Assembly: GCF_000371785.1 (NCBI RefSeq)
Contig: NZ_AQUI01000002.1
Span: 4,389,352 to 4,453,351, forward strand
Reading direction: 5' to 3'
Source of the DNA: Actinopolyspora halophila DSM 43834
GTDB taxonomy: Bacteria > Actinomycetota > Actinomycetes > Mycobacteriales > Pseudonocardiaceae
DNA length: 64,000 nucleotides
Positions within the stretch are counted from its first letter, which is position 1. The number at the start of each line of letters is the position of its first letter. The notes under the pieces were generated by a model. The model saw only the letters and a program-made list of their open reading frames with translations, was not told the origin of the DNA and searched no databases. Below, in pieces: positions 1 to 8,505 of the stretch. The position numbers and the translations under genes are program-made.

Positions 1-798
1 TCGCTGACCAGGGTCTACTGCGTCGCCTCCGGGAAGGGCGGTGTAGGCAAGTCCAGCGTGACGGTCAACCTCGCCGCTTCCATGGCCGAACGCGGACTCT
101 CCGTCGGTGTCGTCGACGCCGACATCTACGGCCACTCCGTACCGCGGATGCTGGGAACCGAGAGCAAGCCCACCCAGGTCGAGAACATGATCATGCCGCC
201 GCAGGCACACGGGGTCAAGCTGATCTCCATCGGCATGTTCACCCCCGGCAACACGCCGGTCGTGTGGCGTGGTCCGATGCTGCACCGGGCACTCCAGCAG
301 TTCCTGTCCGACGTCTTCTGGGGAGACCTCGACGTCCTGCTGCTCGACCTCCCGCCAGGTACGGGCGACGTGGCGCTGTCGACGGCCCAGCTGATCCCGA
401 ACGCGGAGATCCTCGTCGTCACCACCCCGCAGCAGGCCGCGGCCGAGGTGGCCGAGCGCGCCGGTGCGATCGCCATGCAGACGCGTCAACGGATCGCCGG
501 GGTCGTCGAGAACATGTCCTGGATGGAACTCGAGGACGGCCAGCGCGTCGAGGTCTTCGGGTCCGGAGGCGGTCAGATCGTCTCGGACTCGCTGACCCGC
601 TCGGTCGGCTCGGATGTCCCGCTGCTGGGACAGGTCCCGCTCGACACACGTCTCCGGGAATCCGGCGACAGCGGTGCTCCGCTCGTCCTGCAGGATCCCG
701 ATTCCCCCGCGAGCACGGTGCTCAGCGACGTGGCCCAGAAGCTCTCCACCAGAGCACGCGGGCTGGCGGGCCAGCTGTTGTCCGTTTCGCCCGCCTGA
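1..798 (+). CDS. mrp: Mrp/NBP35-family iron-sulfur carrier ATPase (5' end outside window)
   Basis: The reading frame is open from base 1, so the gene is cut at its 5' side. The Mrp/ApbC family consists of P-loop ATPases that carry Fe-S clusters in the cytosol. The deviant Walker A SGKGGVGKSS lies at residues 10-19 of the visible part. Further on come DADIYGHSVPRMLG, the switch-like DLPPGTGDV and TTPQQAAAEVAERAG, all typical of the family. The N-terminal DUF59-like domain usual in actinobacterial Mrp would lie upstream of the window. The gene converges with the O-methyltransferase-like gene. In M. tuberculosis mrp also lies a few genes from sigE-htrA-tatB, which supports the assignment. Confidence 0.93.
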   Translation, partial: SLTRVYCVASGKGGVGKSSVTVNLAASMAERGLSVGVVDADIYGHSVPRMLGTESKPTQVENMIMPPQAHGVKLISIGMFTPGNTPVVWRGPMLHRALQQFLSDVFWGDLDVLLLDLPPGTGDVALSTAQLIPNAEILVVTTPQQAAAEVAERAGAIAMQTRQRIAGVVENMSWMELEDGQRVEVFGSGGGQIVSDSLTRSVGSDVPLLGQVPLDTRLRESGDSGAPLVLQDPDSPASTVLSDVAQKLSTRARGLAGQLLSVSPA

Positions 799-912
799 TC
801 GGGGTTCTCCGTTCGAGGTCGCGCGAGTGCACCTCGCACGGCGGAATCTCTCGCCTGCTCGTGGGCGGGTACCCGACGTCGAACGGCCCCGAGCCCGGCG
901 GGTCGGCGGGGA

Positions 913-1590
913 TCAGTCGCGAGCGATCGCGAGCAGCCCGCTTCCCGTCGGCAGGGCCACCGGAACGAGACGGGGGTCCGTGTGGATCGCGTGCAACACC
1001 TCGCGCGGCATGCGCGGACTCCCGTCCGCTCCGAAGCGGTCGGGGCCCTGGTCCCGCTCGAACGCCCCGTTGAGGATCAGCGTCCCGCCCGGGCGCAACA
1101 ACGGCGTCGCGAGTTCCAGCAAGGAGGCCGTGCTGGCGCTGCCGACCACGATGTGCACCAGGTCGTAGGTTCCCTCCGCCAGTTTGGGCAACACTCCGGA
1201 GGCCACCTCGGTGATCATGCGCAGCCGGTGGGTCGACATCTCGGCCTCGGCGACGGCGCTGCGCACGGCACGCTGCACCTCCGTGTCCAGCGTGATGCAG
1301 GTCAGTGTGCCTTCCGCGACCATTCCCTCGCACAACGCGAGCGCGGTGGGGGTCGAACCGTCGACCTCGACCACGGACTTCGCCCGGAGCACGGCGGCCA
1401 GGAAGCGCAGCATCGCCTCGGGAGACCCGAAACGCTCGGCGACGCCCCACTCCGCGCCGTGATCGCTGTCGACCAGCTCCACGGGAGCGCGCCCGGAGGT
1501 TCGAGCACGACCTGACACGTCCCCGACGTTGTTCCGGGGGGACGGCGCACCGCCGCCCCTCGGCGCGGGGGAGGAAATTTCGGGTTGCAC
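913..1590 (-). CDS. O-methyltransferase-like protein with degenerate SAM site (Rv1220c position)
   Basis: This 225-aa protein starts with GTG. Its position beside sigE and its overall pattern (SVVEV near residue 73, TLDTE, YDLVHI, LLRPGGTLI) match the class I O-methyltransferase that mycobacteria encode next to sigE (Rv1220c). Two key motifs are altered. The glycine-rich SAM loop, normally E-x-G-x-G, reads EVDGSTPTA. The stretch that normally reads FIDAD, carrying the metal-binding acid, reads HIVVG. It may therefore be a non-catalytic homologue. The first ~45 residues are low-complexity, and an internal start is possible. It is transcribed away from sigE, leaving about 480 bp for promoters. 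Confidence 0.75.
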   Translation of the reverse strand: MQPEISSPAPRGGGAPSPRNNVGDVSGRARTSGRAPVELVDSDHGAEWGVAERFGSPEAMLRFLAAVLRAKSVVEVDGSTPTALALCEGMVAEGTLTCITLDTEVQRAVRSAVAEAEMSTHRLRMITEVASGVLPKLAEGTYDLVHIVVGSASTASLLELATPLLRPGGTLILNGAFERDQGPDRFGADGSPRMPREVLHAIHTDPRLVPVALPTGSGLLAIARD

Positions 1591-2002
1591 GGTTGAACAG
1601 GTTATCGTCGAACCGGGGCGGTCCCCGCGAGGTGGGTCACAACGATTTCGAAACGGATCGTGCCACGTCCGAACTTCGGAGTAACGTCGCGGCCACGCTC
1701 CACGATCACCCGGGTCCTCCGCCGGGCGCGTCTTCCACCACTCCTGTCCACGGCGCGGAAACAGCCGTCGAAACGACCCGCTCGTCCCGTGTCGAACCGG
1801 CCCGCGAGGGGTACCTTCGAAGGCGAAACGCCGGAAACGAGCCCGGGGGATTCCGACCGGTCGACCGCGTTTCCCTCCCCGACGGTCCGAGCCTCGGACA
1901 AGTTCTCAGCGGTTTCTCAGAGTTCTATCACGGTCAGCTCACCCGCGAGGGGGACAGTGGAGGCGTCACATCCGGCGGTTCGTGATCCCCTCCCGTGAGG
2001 AC
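1591..2002. other. Intergenic region upstream of sigE
   Basis: About 410 bp between the divergent methyltransferase-like gene and the sigE promoter. Open frames here have no recognisable protein features. The stretch is likely to hold further sigE promoters, since mycobacterial sigE has several, but I could not pin any down apart from the ECF-type site at 2003-2029. Confidence 0.4.
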
Positions 2003-2029
2003 GGGAACAAACCGACCGGGGAGATCGTT
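2003..2029 (+). promoter_or_regulatory. ECF (SigE/SigH-type) promoter of sigE
   Basis: GGGAAC at 2003-2008 is followed after 17 bp by CGTT at 2026-2029. This matches the actinobacterial SigE/SigR-type consensus GGGAAC-N16-18-CGTT. Transcription would begin near 2036, between this site and the ATG at 2072. The in-frame GTG at 1982 would then be upstream of the message. It implies positive autoregulation of sigE. Confidence 0.6.
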
Positions 2030-2071
2030 CTACGGGGCGCAACCCGCCCGCAGGAGGTGCCTTCTCGCCAC

Positions 2072-2746
2072 ATGGCCACTCACACGGCAGCACCGAGCTC
2101 GGCTTCGCCGCAGACGACCGACACCGGTTCGGAAGCCGCCAAGGCCGGCGATCCGCCGGCGCGGGCGGCAGCGAGCGACGAAGCGGCGGTCACTTCCCCC
2201 TCCGAGGCCACCGAGGCCAATTGGACCCCACCGTCCTGGGACGAGGTGGTTCGCGAACACGCGGACCGCGTCTACCGGCTGGCCTTCCGCCTCTCCGGGA
2301 ACAAGCACGACGCCGAGGACCTGACCCAGGAAACCTTCATCCGCGTGTTCCGTTCGTTGGCCTCGTACCGCCCGGGGACCTTCGAGGGATGGTTGCACCG
2401 CATAACCACCAACCTCTTCCTCGACATGGCGCGGCGACGTTCCAGGGTGCGCATGGAGGGACTCCCCGAGGACACCGATCGCATCCCCGGGAGCGGTCCC
2501 AGCCCGGAACAGGTGTATCAGGCGACACATCTCGACCCGGATCTGCAGGCGGCCCTGGAGGAGCTGCCTCCCGAATTCCGCGCGGCCATCGTGCTGTGCG
2601 ACGTCGAAGGACTCTCCTACGAGGAAATCGGCGCTACACTCGACGTGAAGCTAGGGACCGTGCGCAGCCGGATACATCGGGGCCGGCAGCTGCTCAAGTC
2701 GGCCCTGGAAGCTCGCCGTGAGCGCGATCGGGAGGAAACCGCATGA
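2072..2746 (+). CDS. sigE: ECF RNA polymerase sigma factor SigE
   Basis: A 224-aa ECF sigma factor controlling the envelope-stress response. Region sigma-2 spans about residues 55-122 and includes [14 protein letters not shown]. Region sigma-4 spans about 153-212 and includes [20 protein letters not shown], a helix-turn-helix. I chose ATG 2072 because AGGAGG lies 14 bp upstream and an ECF promoter ends at 2029. An in-frame GTG at 1982 would add 30 residues. The first ~50 residues are an Ala/Thr/Ser-rich tail, as in mycobacterial SigE. The stop overlaps the start of the anti-sigma gene by 4 bp (ATGA), so the two are translationally coupled. The order sigE-rseA-htrA-tatB is the conserved actinobacterial one. 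Confidence 0.93.
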   Translation: MATHTAAPSSASPQTTDTGSEAAKAGDPPARAAASDEAAVTSPSEATEANWTPPSWDEVVREHADRVYRLAFRLSGNKHDAEDLTQETFIRVFRSLASYRPGTFEGWLHRITTNLFLDMARRRSRVRMEGLPEDTDRIPGSGPSPEQVYQATHLDPDLQAALEELPPEFRAAIVLCDVEGLSYEEIGATLDVKLGTVRSRIHRGRQLLKSALEARRERDREETA

Positions 2747-3468
2747 CCGGTCTTCGAGGTTGGGGGTTGCCGGAGCAGCACCTCGCGCTGGACGCGTTGG
2801 TCGCTTTCGTGGACGGCGAACTGAGTCCGAGCGCCCACGACCGCGCCGCCGCCCATCTCGCGACGTGCCCCAGCTGCGCCGCCGAGGCGGACTCCCAGCG
2901 GCAGGCGCGTTCCGCGGTACGTACAGCCTCGACTCCTTCGGTATCCCCACAGTTGCTGCAGTCCCTGCAGTCGATCCCCAGCACCGCAGAGCTCCCCGAG
3001 CAACCCGACAACCTCGCTCTGAGCGAGGACGGTCGCCTCGTCACCACCAACGGGAGGAACGCCGGAGCGAAGTCCTCCCCGCTCGGAGCGAAGCTCCCGT
3101 TGGGCGGTGGTTCCTCCCGCCCCGACTCGTTGGACGGCGAGCCGACCGAGGCGGACGCCGACCAGCACCATTCGAAGTTCGGGGGGCGCCGGGCCAAACA
3201 AGGCGCCGGTGTGGTGTTCTCCGGCCTCGTACTGGGAGCACTCGCCTTCATGAACACTCCCGCCGACAGTGTCCGGAACAACGTCACCACGGTTCCGGAT
3301 CAGGCTCCTCACGGTGGAGCCATCGAGGAGGCCGAGTCCTCGGTGTCGTCCACCAGCCCCACACCGGAAACCATGGTTGCTTCCTCCCCGGGAAGCCCGG
3401 TTCGAACCACTCCGTCCGACTCCGGGGGAACCGGGGTGGCCACCCCCACCGCCCCCGAATCCCCTTGA
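2743..3468 (+). CDS. rseA: Anti-sigma-E factor RseA, zinc-finger type
   Basis: A 241-aa protein directly coupled to sigE. A ZAS-type zinc-binding motif H-x3-C-x2-C is formed by H38, C42 and C45, within a helical domain (residues 12-55) that binds the sigma factor. A hydrophobic stretch at about 154-171 ([17 protein letters not shown]) could be a membrane anchor, followed by a Ser/Thr/Pro-rich tail probably outside the membrane. Mycobacterial RseA is shorter and soluble, so the C-terminal extension is notable. By family knowledge it sequesters SigE until redox or phosphorylation-dependent release. Confidence 0.87.
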   Translation: MTGLRGWGLPEQHLALDALVAFVDGELSPSAHDRAAAHLATCPSCAAEADSQRQARSAVRTASTPSVSPQLLQSLQSIPSTAELPEQPDNLALSEDGRLVTTNGRNAGAKSSPLGAKLPLGGGSSRPDSLDGEPTEADADQHHSKFGGRRAKQGAGVVFSGLVLGALAFMNTPADSVRNNVTTVPDQAPHGGAIEEAESSVSSTSPTPETMVASSPGSPVRTTPSDSGGTGVATPTAPESP

Positions 3469-3517
3469 CAGAACCTTGTCGGCCCGGTTCGCGTAAGTGG
3501 TTCCGCGGGTGGGCGTG

Positions 3518-3544
3518 AGCGGCTGAAGCCGCTTGAAGAACTTC
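3518..3544 (+). terminator. Hairpin pair between rseA and htrA
   Basis: AGCGGCT at 3518-3524 pairs with AGCCGCT at 3527-3533 across a 2-nt loop, followed immediately by GAAG/CTTC (3535-3544). It lies 50 bp after the rseA stop. No T-tract follows, so it may be an attenuator or processing site instead of a terminator. The GCGGC-N-GCCGC unit recurs near several of the dispersed palindromes in this window. Confidence 0.35.
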
Positions 3545-3766
3545 CCGGGGCTCGGACCGCTCTTGAGCAGCGACCTGCGCGACCGTCAACGAAAACTTCA
3601 CACCCGGACCGGCAGAATGGATTCCGCCCGAAACGACCGGTCGTCGACGAGTCGGACGATTCCGGAGTTCGGCACGAGTTTCCGGCGCCGGTGAGCACGA
3701 AGCCCCCTTCGTGTGATGCACTCACGGGTAGCGGCCGAACCGAAACGTGCACACGACCGGGGAGCG

Positions 3767-5401
3767 ATGAGCGAGCAGCCGAGGACATCCGCGCACCAGG
3801 GGGACTCGCAGCATCCGAACACGGATGGACCCGCTGCGCACGCGAACCACGGGAGCGCTACCAGCCACTCCGGACAGTCTCCCTGGGCGGGACCGTCGGC
3901 GACCGAACACGAGGACGCGAGCGAGACTCGGGATCCGGACGAGACCCCTCCGCGGCGGGCGGCCGCGACTCCGGCGGAATCAGCCGTTTTCGGCAGGCCG
4001 GAAGGGGTTGCCGGAAGCTTCGACCGCAGCAACTCCCCCGATCCGTCACCCCGGGTGGAACAAGCGCCCCCACCACCGGAATCCCTGACCAAGGCTTTCG
4101 GACGCCCCACGAACAGCTCGGAATCGCTGCAGCGCTCCCCCTGGGACAGCGGTGAAACCGACGGTTCCACCGCGGAGAACCCCGTCCTCTGGGGTGACGG
4201 GAACGAGCACGACCCGTGGCGGGACCCCACCACCGGAGCCGTGCTGGGCGGTCCCGCCCTCACCGGTGAACGGGACGAGGAACCCGCCTCCCCCGGTTCC
4301 GGCCCGTTGCTCAGCGCGCGGGAGGTGCTCTTCGGCCGCAGAGTGCGTCCGTGGTCGTTGGTCACCCTCGGGATCGTGGTGCTGCTCGTGGGAGCCGCCG
4401 GAGGATTCCTCGGCCGGATAACCGCCGAGGAGGGCAACCCGCTGACCAACCCGGATGTGACCCTGGCCACTGTGGAACCGGGGGCGGACCGCCCCGCGAG
4501 CTCCATCGCCGGAGCGGCCTCCCGCGTGGTCCCCGCCGTCGTCTCCGTCGAGGTCAGGGTGGGTTCTCAGGGAGGAACCGGTTCGGGCGTCATGATAGAC
4601 GGCAACGGCTACGTCGTGACCAACAACCACGTGGTTTCGATGGCCGCGGACACCCCCGACGCGAAGATCTTCACCGTTTTCTCGGACGGCACCCGAACCT
4701 CCGCGCGGATCGTGGGCCGCGATCCCGAGACCGACCTGGCCGTGCTCAAGGTCGAAGTGGGTAACCCCACAGTCGCTCAGCTGGGGGACTCGAAGAACCT
4801 GCAGGTCGGGGACAAGGTCATGGCGGTCGGCTCACCACTCGGTTTGGAAAGCACGGTCACCAGCGGAATCGTGAGTTCCGTTCACCGGCCGGTGCGTCTC
4901 GCCGGGGAGGAAACCGACACGAACGCGGTAATCGACGCGATCCAGACCGACGCCGCGGTCAACCCTGGCAACTCCGGAGGAGCCCTGGTGGACGGCAACG
5001 GGGCCGTCGTCGGAATCAACACGGCCATCCGAACGATGGGAACGAGCGGCAGCGGAGGTTCGATCGGTCTGGGATTCGCCATCCCGATCGACCAAGTACG
5101 CGATATCTCCCAACAGCTCATCCACACCGGACAAGTACGGCATCCCGACCTCGGCGTGGACGCGAAATCCGTCACCGACGGAGCGGCGGACGGCGCCCAG
5201 GTGCAGAACGTGCGAGAAGGCGGCGCGGCCCAGGAGGCCGGACTCGCGGAAGGCGATGTGATCACCGAGGTCGGGGAGCGCGCGGTCGGTGGGGCCGATG
5301 AGCTGGAAGTCGCCGTCGACGAGCACGACGTGGGCACCGTGGTCCCCGTGACAGTCGTTCGCAAAGGACGCGAACTCGTCCTGGACGTCACTCTTCACTA
5401 G
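3767..5401 (+). CDS. htrA: HtrA-like serine protease/chaperone with PDZ domain
   Basis: A 544-aa membrane-anchored DegP/HtrA protease. It has a long Pro/Ser/Glu-rich cytoplasmic N-terminus (about 1-185), one membrane helix (about 196-217), a trypsin-like domain and a C-terminal PDZ domain (about 455-540). The triad can be read as H288 (NNHVV), D323 (ETDLAVLKV) and S403 (NPGNSGGAL). It handles misfolded envelope proteins and belongs to the SigE regulon in mycobacteria. I chose ATG 3767, preceded closely by GGGGAG; GTG 3713 would add 18 residues. It follows rseA after 298 bp with a hairpin between, so it may have its own promoter, although I could not identify one. Confidence 0.93.
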   Translation: MSEQPRTSAHQGDSQHPNTDGPAAHANHGSATSHSGQSPWAGPSATEHEDASETRDPDETPPRRAAATPAESAVFGRPEGVAGSFDRSNSPDPSPRVEQAPPPPESLTKAFGRPTNSSESLQRSPWDSGETDGSTAENPVLWGDGNEHDPWRDPTTGAVLGGPALTGERDEEPASPGSGPLLSAREVLFGRRVRPWSLVTLGIVVLLVGAAGGFLGRITAEEGNPLTNPDVTLATVEPGADRPASSIAGAASRVVPAVVSVEVRVGSQGGTGSGVMIDGNGYVVTNNHVVSMAADTPDAKIFTVFSDGTRTSARIVGRDPETDLAVLKVEVGNPTVAQLGDSKNLQVGDKVMAVGSPLGLESTVTSGIVSSVHRPVRLAGEETDTNAVIDAIQTDAAVNPGNSGGALVDGNGAVVGINTAIRTMGTSGSGGSIGLGFAIPIDQVRDISQQLIHTGQVRHPDLGVDAKSVTDGAADGAQVQNVREGGAAQEAGLAEGDVITEVGERAVGGADELEVAVDEHDVGTVVPVTVVRKGRELVLDVTLH

Positions 5402-5489
5402 CAGGCAAAGTTGGATAGGCTGAGCACGCACGGCACTCGACAGCGTGCCGATGTCCGGACAACAGCGTCATCCCCCGGAAGGAGTCGAG

Positions 5490-5900
5490 GTGTTCGATAG
5501 CATCGGCTGGGGTGAGATCCTGGTTCTCATCGTCGCCGGTCTGTTCATCCTCGGACCCGAGCGGCTGCCTTCCGCGGCGGCATGGCTCGGCAGGACGGTC
5601 CGTCAGGTTCGCGAGTACGCGACGGGCGCACGGGAACAGATCCGCTCAGAGCTCGGCCCGGAATTCGACGATCTTCGCAAACCGCTGCAGGATCTGCGGG
5701 AGGTCCGCAACTTCGACCCGCGGCGCGCGGTGAGCAAACACCTCTTCGACGGGGAGAACCCGCTGGACGACGTCACCGGCAACGGCGGTTCCAAGACCAA
5801 CGGCAACGGATCAGGGGCCGGACCGACACCTTCGCGGTCCCGCGAGCACAACCCCCTGGAGTCCGGGGAACGTCCCCCGTTCGACGGGGACACCACCTGA
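5490..5900 (+). CDS. tatB: Sec-independent translocase subunit TatB
   Basis: A 136-aa protein. The start is GTG 5490, with GGAAGGAG 5 bp upstream, giving the family-like beginning [18 protein letters not shown]. The N-terminal membrane helix (residues 3-22) is followed by GPERLP, an amphipathic helix (about 25-50) and a polar tail. TatB forms the twin-arginine signal receptor with TatC. Placement directly after htrA is as in M. tuberculosis (Rv1223-Rv1224). It converges with the leucyl aminopeptidase gene, and a partial copy of the dispersed palindrome lies between them. Confidence 0.93.
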   Translation: MFDSIGWGEILVLIVAGLFILGPERLPSAAAWLGRTVRQVREYATGAREQIRSELGPEFDDLRKPLQDLREVRNFDPRRAVSKHLFDGENPLDDVTGNGGSKTNGNGSGAGPTPSRSREHNPLESGERPPFDGDTT

Positions 5901-5969
5901 CCCACCCCGGGACTGCGGGCAGAAAGCTTCGCCCGGCTCGGGCGGCTTCCGGCCCACGCAGAGCACGGC

Positions 5970-6035
5970 CCGGGTGCGTGAGTCGGATACATCGCAAGGC
6001 GTCAGGGCACGTGGCTACGGGGCGCTGCTCGAGGA
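5970..6035. repeat. Dispersed palindrome family, partial copy 1
   Basis: Begins GTGCGTGAGTCGGATACAT, nearly the same as the left arm of the copies at 14125 and 48212, and includes GTGGCTAC at 6011-6018. The right arm (CCGACTCACG) is missing, so it is a half-copy. It lies between convergent tatB and pepA. Confidence 0.5.
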
Positions 6036-6128
6036 GCCCTCCGAGGCTGTCGAGGCGGGGGCTCGCGCGAAACGAACTTCTCGGAACGGATCCGGTGGCT
6101 CGTCACGCGCGAAGCCCGTCCCCCTGCC

Positions 6129-7733
6129 TCACTCACCCAGTCCGGCCACCAGTTCCACCAGCGTCCGCGCGGCGAATCCGGTGGCCCCCGGGACCACTTC
6201 CTCGTAGTTCTCGTCCGCACGTCCCGGTCCCGCGATGTCCAGATGCGCCCAGGGCAGCCCCCCGGTGAATTCACGGAGGAACAACGCGGCCATCACACCA
6301 CCGGGCCCCTGCGGTGCCTGGCGGACATCGGCGTTCGTACCCCGCACGTCCTCGACGTGGTCCTCGGACAGGGGCATCGGCCACCAGCTCTCACCCGCAC
6401 GCTCACCGGCGGAACACACCCGTTCCCCGAAGGACGGCTCACTGCTGAACACGCCACCGGTACGGAGCCCGAGCGCCACCTTCATCGCCCCGGTGAGCGT
6501 CGCCACGTCCACGAGCATGTCGGGATCGTGCCCACGCACCGCGTAACCGAGCGCGTCGGCCATCACCATGCGCCCCTCGGCGTCGGTGTTGGCGACCTCC
6601 GTGGTGGTGCCGTCGTAGTGCCGGACCACGTCGCCGGGCCGGTAGGCACTGCCCGAAACGTGGTTCTCGGCCATGGGGACCAGCGCCGTGACCCGAACCG
6701 GCAGCTCCAGCCGCGCCACGGCCAGCATGGCTCCGATCACGGCTCCGCCCCCGGCCATGTCGGTACGCATCATCTCCATACCGTCGGCGGGCTTCAGCGA
6801 TATCCCCCCGGTGTCGAAGGTGATTCCCTTACCGACGAGCACTACGTGCCGTGCCTCGGAACTCCCCGTGCCGTCCCAGTGCATTTCCAACAGGCGCGGA
6901 GGACGGGCCGAACCTCCCCCGACGGCGAGAACCCCTCCGAAACCGTTCTCGGAGAGCCACTTCTCGTCGCGCACCGTGGTGCGCAGTCCGGGAACGGAAT
7001 CGGCGAGCCCGGCGGCGGTGCCTGCCAGCCAGGCCGGGTCCTTGACGTTCGAGGGCGTGTTGGCCAGGTCCCGCGCCAACGCCGTGGCGGAGGCCCATTC
7101 GCGGGCTCGGGACGCGGCGGGCCGCAACCGCTGCGCGTCCTCTCCCGTCTCGGCGACGAGAAGCACCTTGCGCAGCCGTGGCGGCGCGGGATGACTCGTC
7201 ACTCGAAAGCGGTAGTCGCCCAACGCCAGCCCCAGGGTCAGTGCCGCGACGAGCTCCTCGTCGGCCTCCGCGGGCAGCCGGAACTGGAGGTACTCCACAT
7301 CCAGCGCCTCACCGAGGTCCTCCGGGGCACCACCGTCCGCTCCGGCTTCCTCCAGTCTGGCGCGAGCGGCCCGCGCCAGTGCCGCGCCGACCGAGCGCCA
7401 GTTCGCGGAGGAGCCATCACCGCTGCCCACGGTCCAACCGAAGCGCGCCTCCGGCAACGGCACCGTGCGCACTTCCCCGGCTTTGCCGCTCACGTCCAGC
7501 GCACGCAGCATTCCGGCATCCACACCGAACACCTCGCAGGGGGTGTCCAGTTCCGGTTCACCGTCCACAGCCCGTATCGGCACCGCGGCCGGAATTCCGT
7601 CGCGCCACCGCTCTACGACGTCGACTTCGACCAGGGCAGTCGGAATAACGGGAAGGATCGCGTCTGTGCTCGAAGTCGAAGTTGCGGAACCGGACACTGC
7701 GGCACCTTCCTGATCAGGTTGTTCGGCTGACAT
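6129..7733 (-). CDS. pepA: Leucyl aminopeptidase, M17 family
   Basis: A 534-aa cytosolic metallo-exopeptidase that releases N-terminal residues; the active form is a hexamer with two metal ions. The C-terminal catalytic domain carries GKGITFDTGGISLKP and the M17 signature NTDAEGR at residues 382-388; VDVATLTGA and LDIAGPG follow. The N-terminal domain (about 1-180) is the usual less conserved M17 region. Length is normal for actinobacterial M17 enzymes (about 500). The gene stands alone. The ~180 bp upstream also holds the hairpin for the DUF3117 gene. Confidence 0.95.
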   Translation of the reverse strand: MSAEQPDQEGAAVSGSATSTSSTDAILPVIPTALVEVDVVERWRDGIPAAVPIRAVDGEPELDTPCEVFGVDAGMLRALDVSGKAGEVRTVPLPEARFGWTVGSGDGSSANWRSVGAALARAARARLEEAGADGGAPEDLGEALDVEYLQFRLPAEADEELVAALTLGLALGDYRFRVTSHPAPPRLRKVLLVAETGEDAQRLRPAASRAREWASATALARDLANTPSNVKDPAWLAGTAAGLADSVPGLRTTVRDEKWLSENGFGGVLAVGGGSARPPRLLEMHWDGTGSSEARHVVLVGKGITFDTGGISLKPADGMEMMRTDMAGGGAVIGAMLAVARLELPVRVTALVPMAENHVSGSAYRPGDVVRHYDGTTTEVANTDAEGRMVMADALGYAVRGHDPDMLVDVATLTGAMKVALGLRTGGVFSSEPSFGERVCSAGERAGESWWPMPLSEDHVEDVRGTNADVRQAPQGPGGVMAALFLREFTGGLPWAHLDIAGPGRADENYEEVVPGATGFAARTLVELVAGLGE

Positions 7734-7836
7734 GTGCTGGACAAGGAGGCTGTCCGCCCGATGAGGGCAACGACGACGACTCCTTCACCCGTCACGCGCG
7801 CGGACTCACCGAAGCGTGACGCGTTCACGTACTGTA

Positions 7837-7865
7837 ACCCCGGCACCATCGAAGGATGCCGGGGT
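7837..7865 (-). terminator. Hairpin downstream of the DUF3117 gene
   Basis: ACCCCGGCA (7837-7845) and TGCCGGGGT (7857-7865) form a perfect 9-bp stem with an 11-nt loop. It lies 50 bp beyond the DUF3117 stop on the minus strand and upstream of pepA. There is no clear T-run, as is usual in this phylum. Confidence 0.55.
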
Positions 7866-7915
7866 CGGCTCGCTGCGCCGGGGGTGGTTCGCCCGCCGAT
7901 CACCTCGCGGCGACC

Positions 7916-8083
7916 TCAACCGGTGACCGAGTTTAGAGCCTCGCTCAAATTCGTGGCCTCCTCCATCGTCATTTCGACGACAAGACGCCCACCACCCTCG
8001 AGTGGGATGCGCATCACCATTCCGCGTCCCTCCTTGGTCACCTCGAGGGGACCGTCACCGGTCCGGGGCTTCATGGCCGCCAT
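7916..8083 (-). CDS. DUF3117 small conserved protein (Rv1211-like)
   Basis: A 55-aa protein beginning MAAMKPRTGDGPLEV; GGAGGGA lies 7 bp upstream of this ATG. An in-frame ATG at 8107 would add eight residues but would cover the ribosome site. The sequence matches the actinobacterial DUF3117 family, of unknown function, almost throughout (KEGRGMVMRIPLEGGGRLVVE). M. tuberculosis Rv1211 has the same core and also neighbours tagA. It is probably a single-gene transcript ending at the hairpin at 7837. Confidence 0.9.
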   Translation of the reverse strand: MAAMKPRTGDGPLEVTKEGRGMVMRIPLEGGGRLVVEMTMEEATNLSEALNSVTG

Positions 8084-8505
8084 AGCGTGCTCCCTCCGTG
8101 AACTCATCCCACCGGCTGGTCACCAAACCAGCCTTTGTCCTACATTCTCCCCCATCCGGACGCACCCGCGAAACCGAACCGATCAACTTCCGTCCGTTTT
8201 GCGCTGGTCGAACGCCATTCCGGCCGGAGAGCCCCACCTCACTCCCCTGTTCGGGTAGCGAGGCGGTCACGGAACGCTTCCACATCGGGACTTTCCGGAT
8301 CGTTCGGACAACGACTCGTCCTCCCGCGCGGTTGTCCACGCCCTCCGCACATCCTTTTCGCGACCTTCGACAAGAACCCCCTCGCCTGGCACGCTCATCG
8401 CCAACCGCACACGACCACGAGGTCTACTGTGGAAGGCCGCCGGAAGTGGTTTTGTCCTCCACCAGGGTGAACGGCCGTCCCACCCCGACACGAGAAGGGC
8501 TCCCC
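8084..8505. other. Intergenic region between DUF3117 and enoyl-CoA hydratase genes
   Basis: About 420 bp between divergent genes. An open frame runs through from 8098 into the hydratase gene, but it shows no family features before 8506. I recognise no promoter or operator here. Confidence 0.4.

Noticed and set aside
6243-7730. A 495-codon open frame on the plus strand opposite the leucyl aminopeptidase gene
   Set aside because: It mirrors the high-GC third-codon-position bias of the minus-strand gene, which has clear M17 motifs; the antisense product is His/Gly/Arg-rich with no family features.
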